Shown piece after piece: positions 15,711-23,997 of a stretch of DNA of 64,000 nt; the first letter of the stretch is position 1, and every line of letters begins with the position of its first letter. The DNA is taken from positions 1 to 64,000 of the forward strand of contig ONFR01000011.1 in NCBI GenBank assembly GCA_900317125.1. Reading direction: 5' to 3'. Below the pieces are notes generated by a model, which saw nothing but the letters and a program-made list of their open reading frames with translations, made no database searches and was not told the origin of the DNA. This DNA comes from an uncultured Bacteroidales bacterium (lineage in GTDB: Bacteria; Bacteroidota; Bacteroidia; Bacteroidales; P3). The translations under genes and the position numbers were made by a program.

Positions 15711-16601
15711 TTGATGTTGATGTCGATGCTGTCCGCCGGAGCGCAGACCGATACTGTCAAATCGAGCAGGACATCCGAATCACAGCCCAAGGGCACTGTG
15801 ATGCTTGGGACGTATTATTCCGACAGGTTTGTGGGGAGAAAGACGTCCAACGGCGAGATTTTCAGGCAGAACCAGTATACGGCAGCGCACAAGACGATTC
15901 CTATGGGGACATATCTGTTGGTGACGTATCCTGTGACTAACCAGCAGATTGTGGTGAGAGTGAACGACAGGTGTCCCAGACCAGGGATTCTTGACATGAC
16001 AAAACTGGCAGTGCACAGCATCGGTATCCGGGGCTCGGGCAGAGTGGTTGTCACTACCCTCGACCCATCAACGGGTTATGCTATGTGGGTGGGCCAGGAT
16101 ACCTTGGCGTTGGATGCGGAGGACTATTATGCTTTTCGCGACAGAAGTCGGTCGAAGCGTATCTCGCCGTATCCTATTTCCCCTTACGATACAGAACCAC
16201 CTAAGACGGGCAAGAACCGTAAGACTTCTGAAAAGAAAAAGACCACGGTGGACGAGAATGTGGTGAATCCCAATGAGGATAAAGGTTTGCCGCCAATCGA
16301 CACCCTGCCTGAGGCGCAACCTGTCACAAGGCCTGAGGAGAATGTGTCGGTACAAGTGGAATCGACAGAGCGGTTGTATGACATAGAACTGTGCATCGTC
16401 AATTCGCAGATGGCTGCCCAGCGTGAGGTGGGTCGCCTGCCTAAGGAGTTGCAGGAGAAGACTCTTTTCCGCAGAAACCAGTTGAACAATCAGGTGCATG
16501 TCATCCTGTCGCTGGGCGATTCGCGCAGTCATGCTGTCCGTACCCAGGCCATGCTGATAGATGAGTTTCCCGACAGTTGTCTCATCCTTCATGAGAAGTG
16601 A
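15711..16601 (+). CDS. RlpA-like septal ring lytic transglycosylase (double-psi beta-barrel)
   Basis: The 296-residue protein has a DPBB domain at about 30-120 with RlpA hallmarks: GRKTSNGEIF, YTAAHKTIPMGTYLLV and VVRVNDRCPRPGILDMTKLA. The C-terminal part (about 225-296) resembles a divergent SPOR-like repeat. RlpA cuts glycan strands lacking stem peptides, often at the septum. The start is uncertain: a TTG at 15711 and ATGs at 15714 and 15720 leave a very short signal peptide (MLMSMLSAGAQ). Upstream codons in the same frame spell VIERVLSIL and would complete a normal signal peptide, yet offer no ATG, GTG or TTG. Confidence 0.8.
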   Translation: MMLMSMLSAGAQTDTVKSSRTSESQPKGTVMLGTYYSDRFVGRKTSNGEIFRQNQYTAAHKTIPMGTYLLVTYPVTNQQIVVRVNDRCPRPGILDMTKLAVHSIGIRGSGRVVVTTLDPSTGYAMWVGQDTLALDAEDYYAFRDRSRSKRISPYPISPYDTEPPKTGKNRKTSEKKKTTVDENVVNPNEDKGLPPIDTLPEAQPVTRPEENVSVQVESTERLYDIELCIVNSQMAAQREVGRLPKELQEKTLFRRNQLNNQVHVILSLGDSRSHAVRTQAMLIDEFPDSCLILHEK

Positions 16602-16709
16602 TTTGTGTCTCTTTTTCCTATTCGGCTAATCTGGTATTGTATCCTTGTCAAATTCAGGCATCAAGCCGTGTGATGAAAGAAAAAAAAGAAAAAAAATATA
16701 AAAAAAACA

Positions 16710-16738
16710 TTGCATGTGAATAATTATTGCTATCTTTG
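16710..16738 (+). promoter_or_regulatory. Promoter of the type IX secretion operon
   Basis: TATCTTTG at 16731-16738 matches TAnnTTTG, with a TTG 18 bases upstream (16710-16712). The porP start is 90 bases downstream, so the leader is fairly long. A-rich DNA covers 16676-16708. Confidence 0.65.
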
Positions 16739-16828
16739 CAAGTCAAAATCTGAATTGCTTTTTCGTGGGAAAAGTAGCTCAGAATGGCATATATATAAAA
16801 GAATATTAAATAGTTACATGATACTAAA

Positions 16829-17824
16829 ATGAGTGCTCGCATGAGAATCAAACTAAGCAATAAACTGTCACTTTTGTTGATAGCATTGGGATTTTCATGT
16901 GTTGCCATGGCCCAACAGGAACCACAATTTTCGCAATACATGTTCAATAGGATGTCGTACAATCCTGGCTATGCAGGCAGCTCTGGTTCCATCTGCGCAA
17001 CAGCGATGTACAGGCAACAGTGGATAGGGTTCAAACTTGACGCACCTTCATCGTCTGCCAAGGCTGGTTCCACCCCTACCGACATTCTGTTCTCCTTTGA
17101 CATGCCTGTGCGGTTCCTCCATGGCGGTCTGGGTCTTACCGTAGTCTCGGACAAGATTGGTTACCATGACAACATTGAATTGTCTCTCGATTATGCTTTC
17201 CGTATGTTCTGGGGTGAGGGAAACCTCTCGGCCGGTGCAGAGTTGAACGTTCTGAGCAGTTCGCTCGACAAAGGATCCCTGCAAGGTAATGACCCCAACG
17301 ACCCAGTGCTTTCTCAGCTTGGCGAGTCGGCAACATTAATTGACGGTTCTGTGGGTATCTATTATCAGGTACCTGGCAAATATTACTTAGGTCTTTCTGT
17401 AAAGAATCTTTTGGCTGCTCACAGCAAGGAAATCATGTTCACCAATGCCCGCACTGTCTATGCGATGGGTGGTTATGAATATGTCCCTTCGAGCGCACCT
17501 TCTATCCGTATCAAACCATCTGCATTACTCAAGACTGCTAATTTCAGCATTTTCCAGGCCGACCTTTCATGCCTTGTCGACTATCGCAACGCGTTCTGGG
17601 GCGGCATGGGATACCGTGTGCAGGATGCTGTCTATTTCCTGGCTGGCGTTCACTGGAAAAAGTTGCGTATAGGTCTGTCTTATGATATCACGACAAGCCG
17701 GTTGGGTACTTTCAAACCGGGGCGAAGCATGGGTACACTTGAGTTGTACCTGAAGTTCTGCTTCAAGGTTGTTGTGCCGCGTAAACCCAATACTGTATAT
17801 GGTAATACAATCTATCTCGACTAA
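16829..17824 (+). CDS. porP: PorP/SprF-family type IX secretion outer-membrane protein
   Basis: The 331-residue protein has a signal peptide (IKLSNKLSLLLIALGFSCVAMAQ) and the family opening QEPQFSQYMFNRMSYNPGYAGSSG, followed by alternating strands of a small barrel with the usual MYRQQWIGF and GLSYDITTS segments. PorP/SprF proteins attach the PorK-PorN ring of the T9SS to the outer membrane or cell surface. It is the first gene of the operon that continues with gldK, gldL, gldM and gldN, the same order as in Porphyromonas gingivalis. ATG at 16841 is an alternative start four residues later. Confidence 0.93.
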   Translation: MSARMRIKLSNKLSLLLIALGFSCVAMAQQEPQFSQYMFNRMSYNPGYAGSSGSICATAMYRQQWIGFKLDAPSSSAKAGSTPTDILFSFDMPVRFLHGGLGLTVVSDKIGYHDNIELSLDYAFRMFWGEGNLSAGAELNVLSSSLDKGSLQGNDPNDPVLSQLGESATLIDGSVGIYYQVPGKYYLGLSVKNLLAAHSKEIMFTNARTVYAMGGYEYVPSSAPSIRIKPSALLKTANFSIFQADLSCLVDYRNAFWGGMGYRVQDAVYFLAGVHWKKLRIGLSYDITTSRLGTFKPGRSMGTLELYLKFCFKVVVPRKPNTVYGNTIYLD

Positions 17825-17964
17825 CACCGATTAAAACGTAAAAACATTTAAAAAACGAAACCTTTTGTAACATTCTTACGTATAAACAGGGACATACAAA
17901 GACACGTCAATAAAGTTAATACATTGTAATATATTAAAGTGATAAACAAAATAAAGTACTAAAT

Positions 17965-19332
17965 ATGAAAAAGTTGTTTTTCTTGTTAGCGGCCTCAGTG
18001 GTATTATTCTACGGCTGCTCGTCACGATCAGAAAATGGCGAATTGGTTGGAGTATTGGACCGCTCCCAGTTTGAAGACATCGATTTAAAGGGTATGGTCT
18101 TTGTCAACCAGGGTAACTTCAGCATGGGTGCCGGTGTTCAGAACAACACCTATGGCGTCACCTCTCAGCCACGTACTATGCAGGTGTCTTCTTTCTTCAT
18201 GGATGAAACCGAGATTACCAATAACGAGTATCGCCAGTTCGTATTCTGGGTTACAGACTCCATCGTCCGCAGAATGTTGGCCGAGGCAGGTGTTGAGGGC
18301 GAATATCAGATTGAAGAGAACGAGTATGGTGAACCTCTCGATCCCCCAAAGTTGAACAAGAAAACCAAGATCCGCTGGAACGAAGCCGAGACCCGCGAGG
18401 CTTTGAACGATCTCTATGTGGCCGAGAAGGACAGATACTTCGGCCGTCGTGAGATTGATGCTTCCAAGCTGAACTATGAATATTATTGGATTGACTATGC
18501 CGATGCTGCCCGCAAAGAGGCCGGCGTTCAAAACAAGGAAGAACACCGCGGTACCATGTATACTGCCCGTCCCCGTGGCTTGAACAACCGCACTGCTTTC
18601 GTCCATAAGGAGAGAATCAATGTGTATCCCGATACCCTCTGCTGGGTTCACGACTACACCTATTCCATGAACGACGACTTCACCCGCAATTATTTCTGCT
18701 CTTCGGCCTATGACAACTATCCTGTGGTGGGTGTCAGTTGGCTTCAGGCAAAGGCATTCTGCATCTGGCGCAGCCATTTCCTCAACGATTATCTCGAGAG
18801 CATCAACTACTCTCACATGAACGATTTCCGTCTGCCCTCCGAGGCTGAGTGGGAGTTCGCTGCCCGTGGCGGTATCGCTGCTGAGAGCTATCCTTGGGGC
18901 GGTCCTTATGTCCGCAACCCGAACGGATGCTTCCTCGCCAACTATGAGCCTCTCCGTGGTGCCTATGACGATGACGGTGGTGTTCGCACCCTGGTTGTTG
19001 GTCACTATGCTCCCAACGATTACGGCCTGTATGACATGTCTGGTAATGTCTCCGAGTGGTGCGCTGACGCCTACAACGAGAACACCTATATCGTTGCCAA
19101 CGCTCTCTCGCCCTACTACAACTACAACGCCAAGGAAAGCGACCCGATTGCTCTGAAACTTAAAGTTGTACGCGGTGGTAGCTGGAAAGACCAGAAGTAC
19201 TTCATTCAAGTTCAAACCCGTGCCTTCGAGTTCCAAGACACCAGCAAGTGCTATATCGGTTTCCGCTGCATACAGCCTTATCTGGGCCGTGTGAAGGGTG
19301 ATAACTTGAAGACCGCTTCTAACGTCTATTGA
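17965..19332 (+). CDS. gldK: Type IX secretion lipoprotein GldK/PorK
   Basis: The 455-residue protein has a lipoprotein signal peptide with the lipobox LFYGC (Cys18). A formylglycine-generating-enzyme-like (SUMF1) fold covers most of the rest, with LPSEAEWEFAARGG, YPWGGPYVRN, MSGNVSEWCAD and CYIGFRC. GldK/PorK lacks enzyme activity and forms the periplasmic ring with GldN/PorN. The long insertion at about 105-185 is usual for the family. An 11-bp stem-loop without T-run separates it from gldL. Confidence 0.95.
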   Translation: MKKLFFLLAASVVLFYGCSSRSENGELVGVLDRSQFEDIDLKGMVFVNQGNFSMGAGVQNNTYGVTSQPRTMQVSSFFMDETEITNNEYRQFVFWVTDSIVRRMLAEAGVEGEYQIEENEYGEPLDPPKLNKKTKIRWNEAETREALNDLYVAEKDRYFGRREIDASKLNYEYYWIDYADAARKEAGVQNKEEHRGTMYTARPRGLNNRTAFVHKERINVYPDTLCWVHDYTYSMNDDFTRNYFCSSAYDNYPVVGVSWLQAKAFCIWRSHFLNDYLESINYSHMNDFRLPSEAEWEFAARGGIAAESYPWGGPYVRNPNGCFLANYEPLRGAYDDDGGVRTLVVGHYAPNDYGLYDMSGNVSEWCADAYNENTYIVANALSPYYNYNAKESDPIALKLKVVRGGSWKDQKYFIQVQTRAFEFQDTSKCYIGFRCIQPYLGRVKGDNLKTASNVY

Positions 19333-19353
19333 TATCATTAGAAGAAAGCTTTA

Positions 19354-19386
19354 AGGTCTCCGGGCATGTCGACCCCCCGGAGACCT
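19354..19386 (+). repeat. Intercistronic stem-loop between gldK and gldL
   Basis: AGGTCTCCGGG (19354-19364) pairs perfectly with CCCGGAGACCT (19376-19386) around an 11-base loop. The bases after it are A-rich, not T-rich, so it is more likely an mRNA-stability or processing element than a terminator. Confidence 0.7.
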
Positions 19387-19440
19387 ATTACCAAAAAACA
19401 ATACATCAATAATTATTAAGTAACACTAAAACATTGCATC

Positions 19441-20298
19441 ATGAGTTTTATTGACAATCTTGTACGCAGTAATGGATACAAAAACTTCATGGCCAAATTG
19501 TACGGTTGGGGTGCAGCCGTCGTTATCATTGGAGCCCTTTTCAAGATTAACCACTGGACGGGAGGTGAACTTATGCTTATTATCGGTATGGGTACCGAGA
19601 CCGTCATCTTCTTCCTTTCAGCTTTCGAACCCCCTCACGTGGAGTTCGACTGGACGCTTGTTTATCCTCAGTTGGCCGGTATGGAAGGCGGCGAGGGTTT
19701 GAATGCTAAGACAAGTGCCCTCAACATCGTCGACAACGAGATGGATATCCCCGAGGCTGAGGATCCCCTCACTGCCCGTCTCGACAAGATGTTGGAGGAT
19801 GCAAAGATTACACCCGATCTTATTGAGAGACTTGGTAAAGGCATGGAAAATCTGGCCGACAGTGCCCAGGCAATGAATGGTATGGCTAGTGCCGCCGCTT
19901 CTACCGACAAGTTTGTCAACACCCTTGAAGGTGCTTCGGAAGCTGTTGGCAACCTCAAGCATGCCACTGAAGCAGTCAATACCCTTACCACTATCTATCA
20001 AGAGACCGCCCAGGCTCTCACCAGCGGCGATGCTTCGTATGCCGATGAGATGAAGAAACTGGCCAGCAGCCTTGCTTCGGTCAATGCCATGTACGAAATG
20101 CAGCTGCAGACCTCTACCAGCCAGCTCGAGGCAACCAAGGCCGTTGAGGAACGTATCCAGAACATGATGGCCAACTTTGCCGACTCCGCTGAAGGTGTCC
20201 TTAAGTATAAAGATCAAGTTGATGCGCTCACCCGTAAGGTGGCCGAACTCAACAATGTCTATGGCAACATGCTTGCTGCCATGCAGACAAGACTTTAA
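19441..20298 (+). CDS. gldL: Type IX secretion inner-membrane protein GldL/PorL
   Basis: The 285-residue protein has two N-terminal membrane helices (about 20-38, GWGAAVVIIGALFKINHW; about 42-60, LMLIIGMGTETVIFFLSAFE) and a long cytoplasmic tail rich in Ala and predicted coiled coil (about 110-285). GldL with GldM forms the proton-driven rotary motor of the T9SS. The Glu in the second helix (GTETVIFF) is at the position expected for proton coupling. The gene lies 108 bases after gldK and 43 before gldM. Confidence 0.95.
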   Translation: MSFIDNLVRSNGYKNFMAKLYGWGAAVVIIGALFKINHWTGGELMLIIGMGTETVIFFLSAFEPPHVEFDWTLVYPQLAGMEGGEGLNAKTSALNIVDNEMDIPEAEDPLTARLDKMLEDAKITPDLIERLGKGMENLADSAQAMNGMASAAASTDKFVNTLEGASEAVGNLKHATEAVNTLTTIYQETAQALTSGDASYADEMKKLASSLASVNAMYEMQLQTSTSQLEATKAVEERIQNMMANFADSAEGVLKYKDQVDALTRKVAELNNVYGNMLAAMQTRL

Positions 20299-20341
20299 TC
20301 GACTTTATTATACTCAACAATAAAACCACACTTTATAAGAT

Positions 20342-22033
20342 ATGAGTGCTTCAAACTGTCCGGAAACCCCGAGACAAAAAATGATTCAGATGATGTACCT
20401 TGTGTACACCGCCATGTTGGCACTTAATGTGTCGGCAGAGGTTGTTGAGGGATTCAAAACGGTCGGTAACGCCATGACCAAGTCGAACGAGAACATGGTC
20501 ACCAAGCTTGACGACACCTACAATAACTTTGAAGCCGCACTCAAGAACAACCCTGCAAAAGTAAAGGAGAAATACGACAAGGCTCAGGAGATTAAGAAAC
20601 TCTCCAACGAGCTCGTATATACTATCGATACTGTCACCTACAGTTTCATTGGTGAGATCACCCAGAAAGCCGACATCTCCATCATTGACCCCAACGATAA
20701 GGAGAAGACTATCAAGCGCACCATCAACCTGATGAATGCCGATGGCTCTAAGAATTTCGACAGCATTGCCGAAGCATTAAGAGTTGGCGGTTTCAGTTGG
20801 ATTCAGAAACTGGATAACAACCACATTGGTACACCTTACTTCATTGGTAAGGCCGAAGGTAAAGAGGTCTCTGAAGGTGCAGCTGCCGAGGTGAAACGGC
20901 GTATCATTGAATATAAGAAGGCTGTCAAGGAGAAACTCGGTGCCGACTCTTCGCATGTGGCTTTAGGTCTCTCCGTTGAAGATATGCACCTCAACAGCGA
21001 GGGTAAACCCCTCTCTTGGGAGCAGCTTAACTTCAACAACACCGTTGCCGGTGCCGCTCTTGTCACCCTCACCCGTATGAAAGCCGAGGTGATGAATGCC
21101 GAGTTCGATGCGGTCAATATGCTCTACAAGCAAATCAAGTCCAACGACTTCTCTTTCGATAAGGTTGCTGTTATCACACGTCCCAAGTCCTCTTATATCA
21201 TGCAAGGGGGCAAGTATGAACTGATTGTCAACGTTGGTGCCTATGACTCCAAAGCTAAGTTCGAAGCTACTGTCGGTGGAACACGTTTCACTGCCAACGA
21301 CACTGGTGCCGTCGTCTACAGCACCGTCTGCAACGCTACCGGTCCTAGAACGGTGACAGGTACGGTTTATGTTAAGAACGATAATGGTACTAGCAGCTAC
21401 GACTTCAAAGAGTCCTACTTTGTTGCTGAGCCTATGGCTGTGTTCGAGTTGACCGAGATGAACGTTGTCTATTCTGGTATCGACAATCCAGTCAGGATTT
21501 CTATCCCAGGTATCGCAGCCCACAATTTGGTTGTTTCGCTTGCCGACCCCAATCAGGCTACCATCGTTCCCGATACCAAGGCCGGTGCCGGTAACTACAT
21601 TATCAAACCTAAAGTCAACAAAGGCAAAATTAAGGTCAATGCTTCCTTTAAGGATGGCAACCAGACCCGCTTTGCCGGTTCCACCGAGTTCCGCGCTCGT
21701 CCGCTTCCCGACCCCAAGATTTACCTGGGAACTATCGAAGCCGGCAGGGGTATTCCCATCAACGACCTCAAAGGTATGAAAGGCCCCTCTGTGCGTTACG
21801 GACCGGACTTCGCATTCCACATGAAGACCCCCACCATCAACAAACAGACCATCGATATCACCAAAGTTAACGGAGCAACCGATATCGAGAACCGTGGACA
21901 GCAGTGGGGCGCCGAGGTGATGAGTTATATCCAGAAAGCCAAACCCGGCTGCAAAATCACCCTCAGCATCGATGTTAACATGCCCGACGGAACAAAACGT
22001 AACATCAGTAGTACATTCCGTATAACACGATAA
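20342..22033 (+). CDS. gldM: Type IX secretion motor protein GldM/PorM
   Basis: The 563-residue protein has one N-terminal membrane helix (about 14-35, MIQMMYLVYTAMLALNVSAE) and a large periplasmic part. The order fits the four-domain PorM/GldM structure: a helical D1 (to about 220) and beta-rich D2-D4, ending with the peptidoglycan- and ring-facing domain (TLSIDVNMPDGTKR). The periplasmic dimer transmits motor rotation to the GldK/GldN ring. It is 43 bases after gldL and 30 before the chosen gldN start. Confidence 0.95.
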   Translation: MSASNCPETPRQKMIQMMYLVYTAMLALNVSAEVVEGFKTVGNAMTKSNENMVTKLDDTYNNFEAALKNNPAKVKEKYDKAQEIKKLSNELVYTIDTVTYSFIGEITQKADISIIDPNDKEKTIKRTINLMNADGSKNFDSIAEALRVGGFSWIQKLDNNHIGTPYFIGKAEGKEVSEGAAAEVKRRIIEYKKAVKEKLGADSSHVALGLSVEDMHLNSEGKPLSWEQLNFNNTVAGAALVTLTRMKAEVMNAEFDAVNMLYKQIKSNDFSFDKVAVITRPKSSYIMQGGKYELIVNVGAYDSKAKFEATVGGTRFTANDTGAVVYSTVCNATGPRTVTGTVYVKNDNGTSSYDFKESYFVAEPMAVFELTEMNVVYSGIDNPVRISIPGIAAHNLVVSLADPNQATIVPDTKAGAGNYIIKPKVNKGKIKVNASFKDGNQTRFAGSTEFRARPLPDPKIYLGTIEAGRGIPINDLKGMKGPSVRYGPDFAFHMKTPTINKQTIDITKVNGATDIENRGQQWGAEVMSYIQKAKPGCKITLSIDVNMPDGTKRNISSTFRITR

Positions 22034-22063
22034 TTGATAATAACGAATAAAAAAGTATATACC

Positions 22064-22960
22064 ATGAAAAAAGTATTGCTAGGCCTTAGCCTCATGATGC
22101 TTGCCCTGGGAGGAATGACTGTCAATGCACAGAACATTCTCGACCCCGAAGATGAAAACAATCTGAGCAACTTCTACACACGGAAAATCACCATGTCCAA
22201 GAAGGCTATACCTTATCCTGCACTTCGCGAGAGCGATGTTCTGTGGGAAACCTGTATTTGGCGTACCATTGATTTCCGTGAGAAATTCAATCAGTTTTTC
22301 TACTTCCCCAAGGGCGAAGACTCCCTCAACAACAATCAGGGCCGTATCAACCTCGCTTACCTCATCTACAGATCCGCTGCCAACGGTGAATTCGAGATTT
22401 TCGAGGACGACGAGCTTAAGATTCCTGTCGACTGGGAGAACATGTACAAGAAACTGAACAAGGCTGACTCCACCACAACCGATCCTGTATACGATGAATA
22501 CGGTGAAATCATTGAGGATGGTCACGACACTGTGAAGTACAAATCTTTCACATCCGACGACTACTACAAAATCCACCTCAAGGAGTTCTGGTACATCGAC
22601 AGCAAGGACACCCGTATGAAGGTGCGTATTGTCTCCTTGGCCCTCGTTGACGAGAACTGCAAAGAGATTGACGGCGACATGGAGTGCAACCCCACCATCC
22701 GTTTCTGGATTCCCATGAACGATATGCGTGTCCGCAACATCTTTGCCCGCACCAATGCCTACGACCTCTACAACAACAATGCAGAGCGTAGCTACGACGA
22801 GATTTTCATCACCCGCTATTTCGATAGCTTCGTCACCCGCGAGACCAACACCCACAACCGTGCCGTTCACGACTACTTGACTGGTGAGGATGCTCAGCTC
22901 GAGTCCCAGTCCATCGAAGAGCGCATCTTCGACATTGAGTCCGACATGTGGGAATACTAA
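22064..22960 (+). CDS. gldN: Type IX secretion ring protein GldN/PorN
   Basis: The 298-residue protein has a signal peptide (MKKVLLGLSLMMLALGGMTVNAQ) and the GldN/PorN body: ESDVLWETCIWRTIDFREKFNQ, then FEDDELKIPVDW and IPMNDMRVRNIF, ending with NRAVHDYLTGEDAQLESQSI and a terminal MWEY. GldN binds GldK in the periplasmic ring. The frame also opens at a TTG (22034) overlapping the end of gldM, but the ATG at 22064 is followed at once by the signal peptide. A strong terminator follows at 23006. Confidence 0.95.
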   Translation: MKKVLLGLSLMMLALGGMTVNAQNILDPEDENNLSNFYTRKITMSKKAIPYPALRESDVLWETCIWRTIDFREKFNQFFYFPKGEDSLNNNQGRINLAYLIYRSAANGEFEIFEDDELKIPVDWENMYKKLNKADSTTTDPVYDEYGEIIEDGHDTVKYKSFTSDDYYKIHLKEFWYIDSKDTRMKVRIVSLALVDENCKEIDGDMECNPTIRFWIPMNDMRVRNIFARTNAYDLYNNNAERSYDEIFITRYFDSFVTRETNTHNRAVHDYLTGEDAQLESQSIEERIFDIESDMWEY

Positions 22961-23005
22961 TCACGAAAAGGATTAAGTACGGATTCGTATAAATCTCAAT
23001 GTCAT

Positions 23006-23050
23006 AAGAGTTAGGAGTAAGTCCCGCTTATTCTTAACTCTTTTTTCTTT
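23006..23050 (+). terminator. Rho-independent terminator after gldN
   Basis: A 16-bp stem (23006-23021 with 23027-23042, two G-T pairs) encloses a 5-base loop and is followed by a T-rich run (TTTTTCTTTT). It ends the porP-gldKLMN transcript before the gldN paralogue. Confidence 0.85.
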
Positions 23051-23127
23051 TCGCAGTATCTATTCCCCGTCAATCACATCATTCATTTTCTAATACAGTT
23101 TCCAATATAGTACCAACACTCATTCCA

Positions 23128-23997
23128 GTGGCTCGCATCAGCAAAATAGTCGTCCTTGCACTCTTTCTTGGCAGTTTTGCCAACGGGGTGCGTGCGCAGT
23201 GGATTGAGCAGCAGCCCAACGACTACTACCAACGCTCCCTTACTTGGGAGCAAAGGCCACAGGAGTTGACCTTTGTCCGCGAGGCTGATGTTTATTGGGG
23301 GAAATTGCTGTGGCGCATCATCGATGTGCGCGAGAAAGAGAACCAATACTTCTATTTCCCAGTGAACCCCGAAGGTGTTCGTGGACGGAAGAACCTTGCC
23401 TACGTGCTTTGGGATGCCATCCTTGCAGGCGAGATAGAACTCTTTGAGGACGATGAACTGAAGATTCCCCTCGACTGTGCCAAGGTCATCGACCGTGCCA
23501 CGCGAAGCGACACCGTGCAGATGGAGGTCTACGACGATTACGGCGAGGCTGACTACACCACAGTCTACGTCCCTCACGAGTTTAAGTCGGACGACATCTA
23601 CCAGTATGCCCTCAAGGAAGCGGTTTTCCTCGACCGCTCGCGCAGCGGCATGCAGGTGCGTGAACTTGGTCTTGCGCCCATGGAAGACCGTTACAAAGTC
23701 ATCGACGGCGAGACCGAGTTCATGGGAACTGTTCCCCTCTTTTGGGTACCGATGCTCTCGTTGCAGACCCGCGTCCTGCTTGCAAAGAAAGAGGCCTATT
23801 GCGCCGAAAACTATGTCCATCTCCCCACTTGGGAGTATGTCTTCAATTCATTCATGTATTCCTCCTTCATCACCCGTGAGGACAACGTGTGGAACCGTGC
23901 CATCCACGACTATCTCACAGGCGAGGATGCTATCCTCGAGTCCCAGCGCATCGAGGAGGAAATCATGAATATCTCCCTCGATATGTGGGAGTACTAG
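23128..23997 (+). CDS. Second GldN/PorN-like protein (tandem paralogue of gldN)
   Basis: The 289-residue protein starts with GTG and has a signal peptide (IVVLALFLGSFANGVRAQ). It aligns with the upstream GldN along its length: READVYWGKLLWRIIDVREKENQ, FEDDELKIPLDC, ITREDNVWNRAIHDYLTGED and the same C-terminal MWEY. A terminator separates it from the operon, so it is either weakly expressed by readthrough or has its own unseen promoter. Flavobacteria carry a comparable gldN/gldO pair. It may be an alternative ring subunit. Its end overlaps the end of the convergent CobW gene by 4 bases. Confidence 0.9.
   Translation: MARISKIVVLALFLGSFANGVRAQWIEQQPNDYYQRSLTWEQRPQELTFVREADVYWGKLLWRIIDVREKENQYFYFPVNPEGVRGRKNLAYVLWDAILAGEIELFEDDELKIPLDCAKVIDRATRSDTVQMEVYDDYGEADYTTVYVPHEFKSDDIYQYALKEAVFLDRSRSGMQVRELGLAPMEDRYKVIDGETEFMGTVPLFWVPMLSLQTRVLLAKKEAYCAENYVHLPTWEYVFNSFMYSSFITREDNVWNRAIHDYLTGEDAILESQRIEEEIMNISLDMWEY

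Noticed and set aside
18085..19338. 417-residue minus-strand reading frame
   Set aside because: It is antisense to gldK, whose product is a well-recognised family. The frame exists because of biased codon use in gldK.
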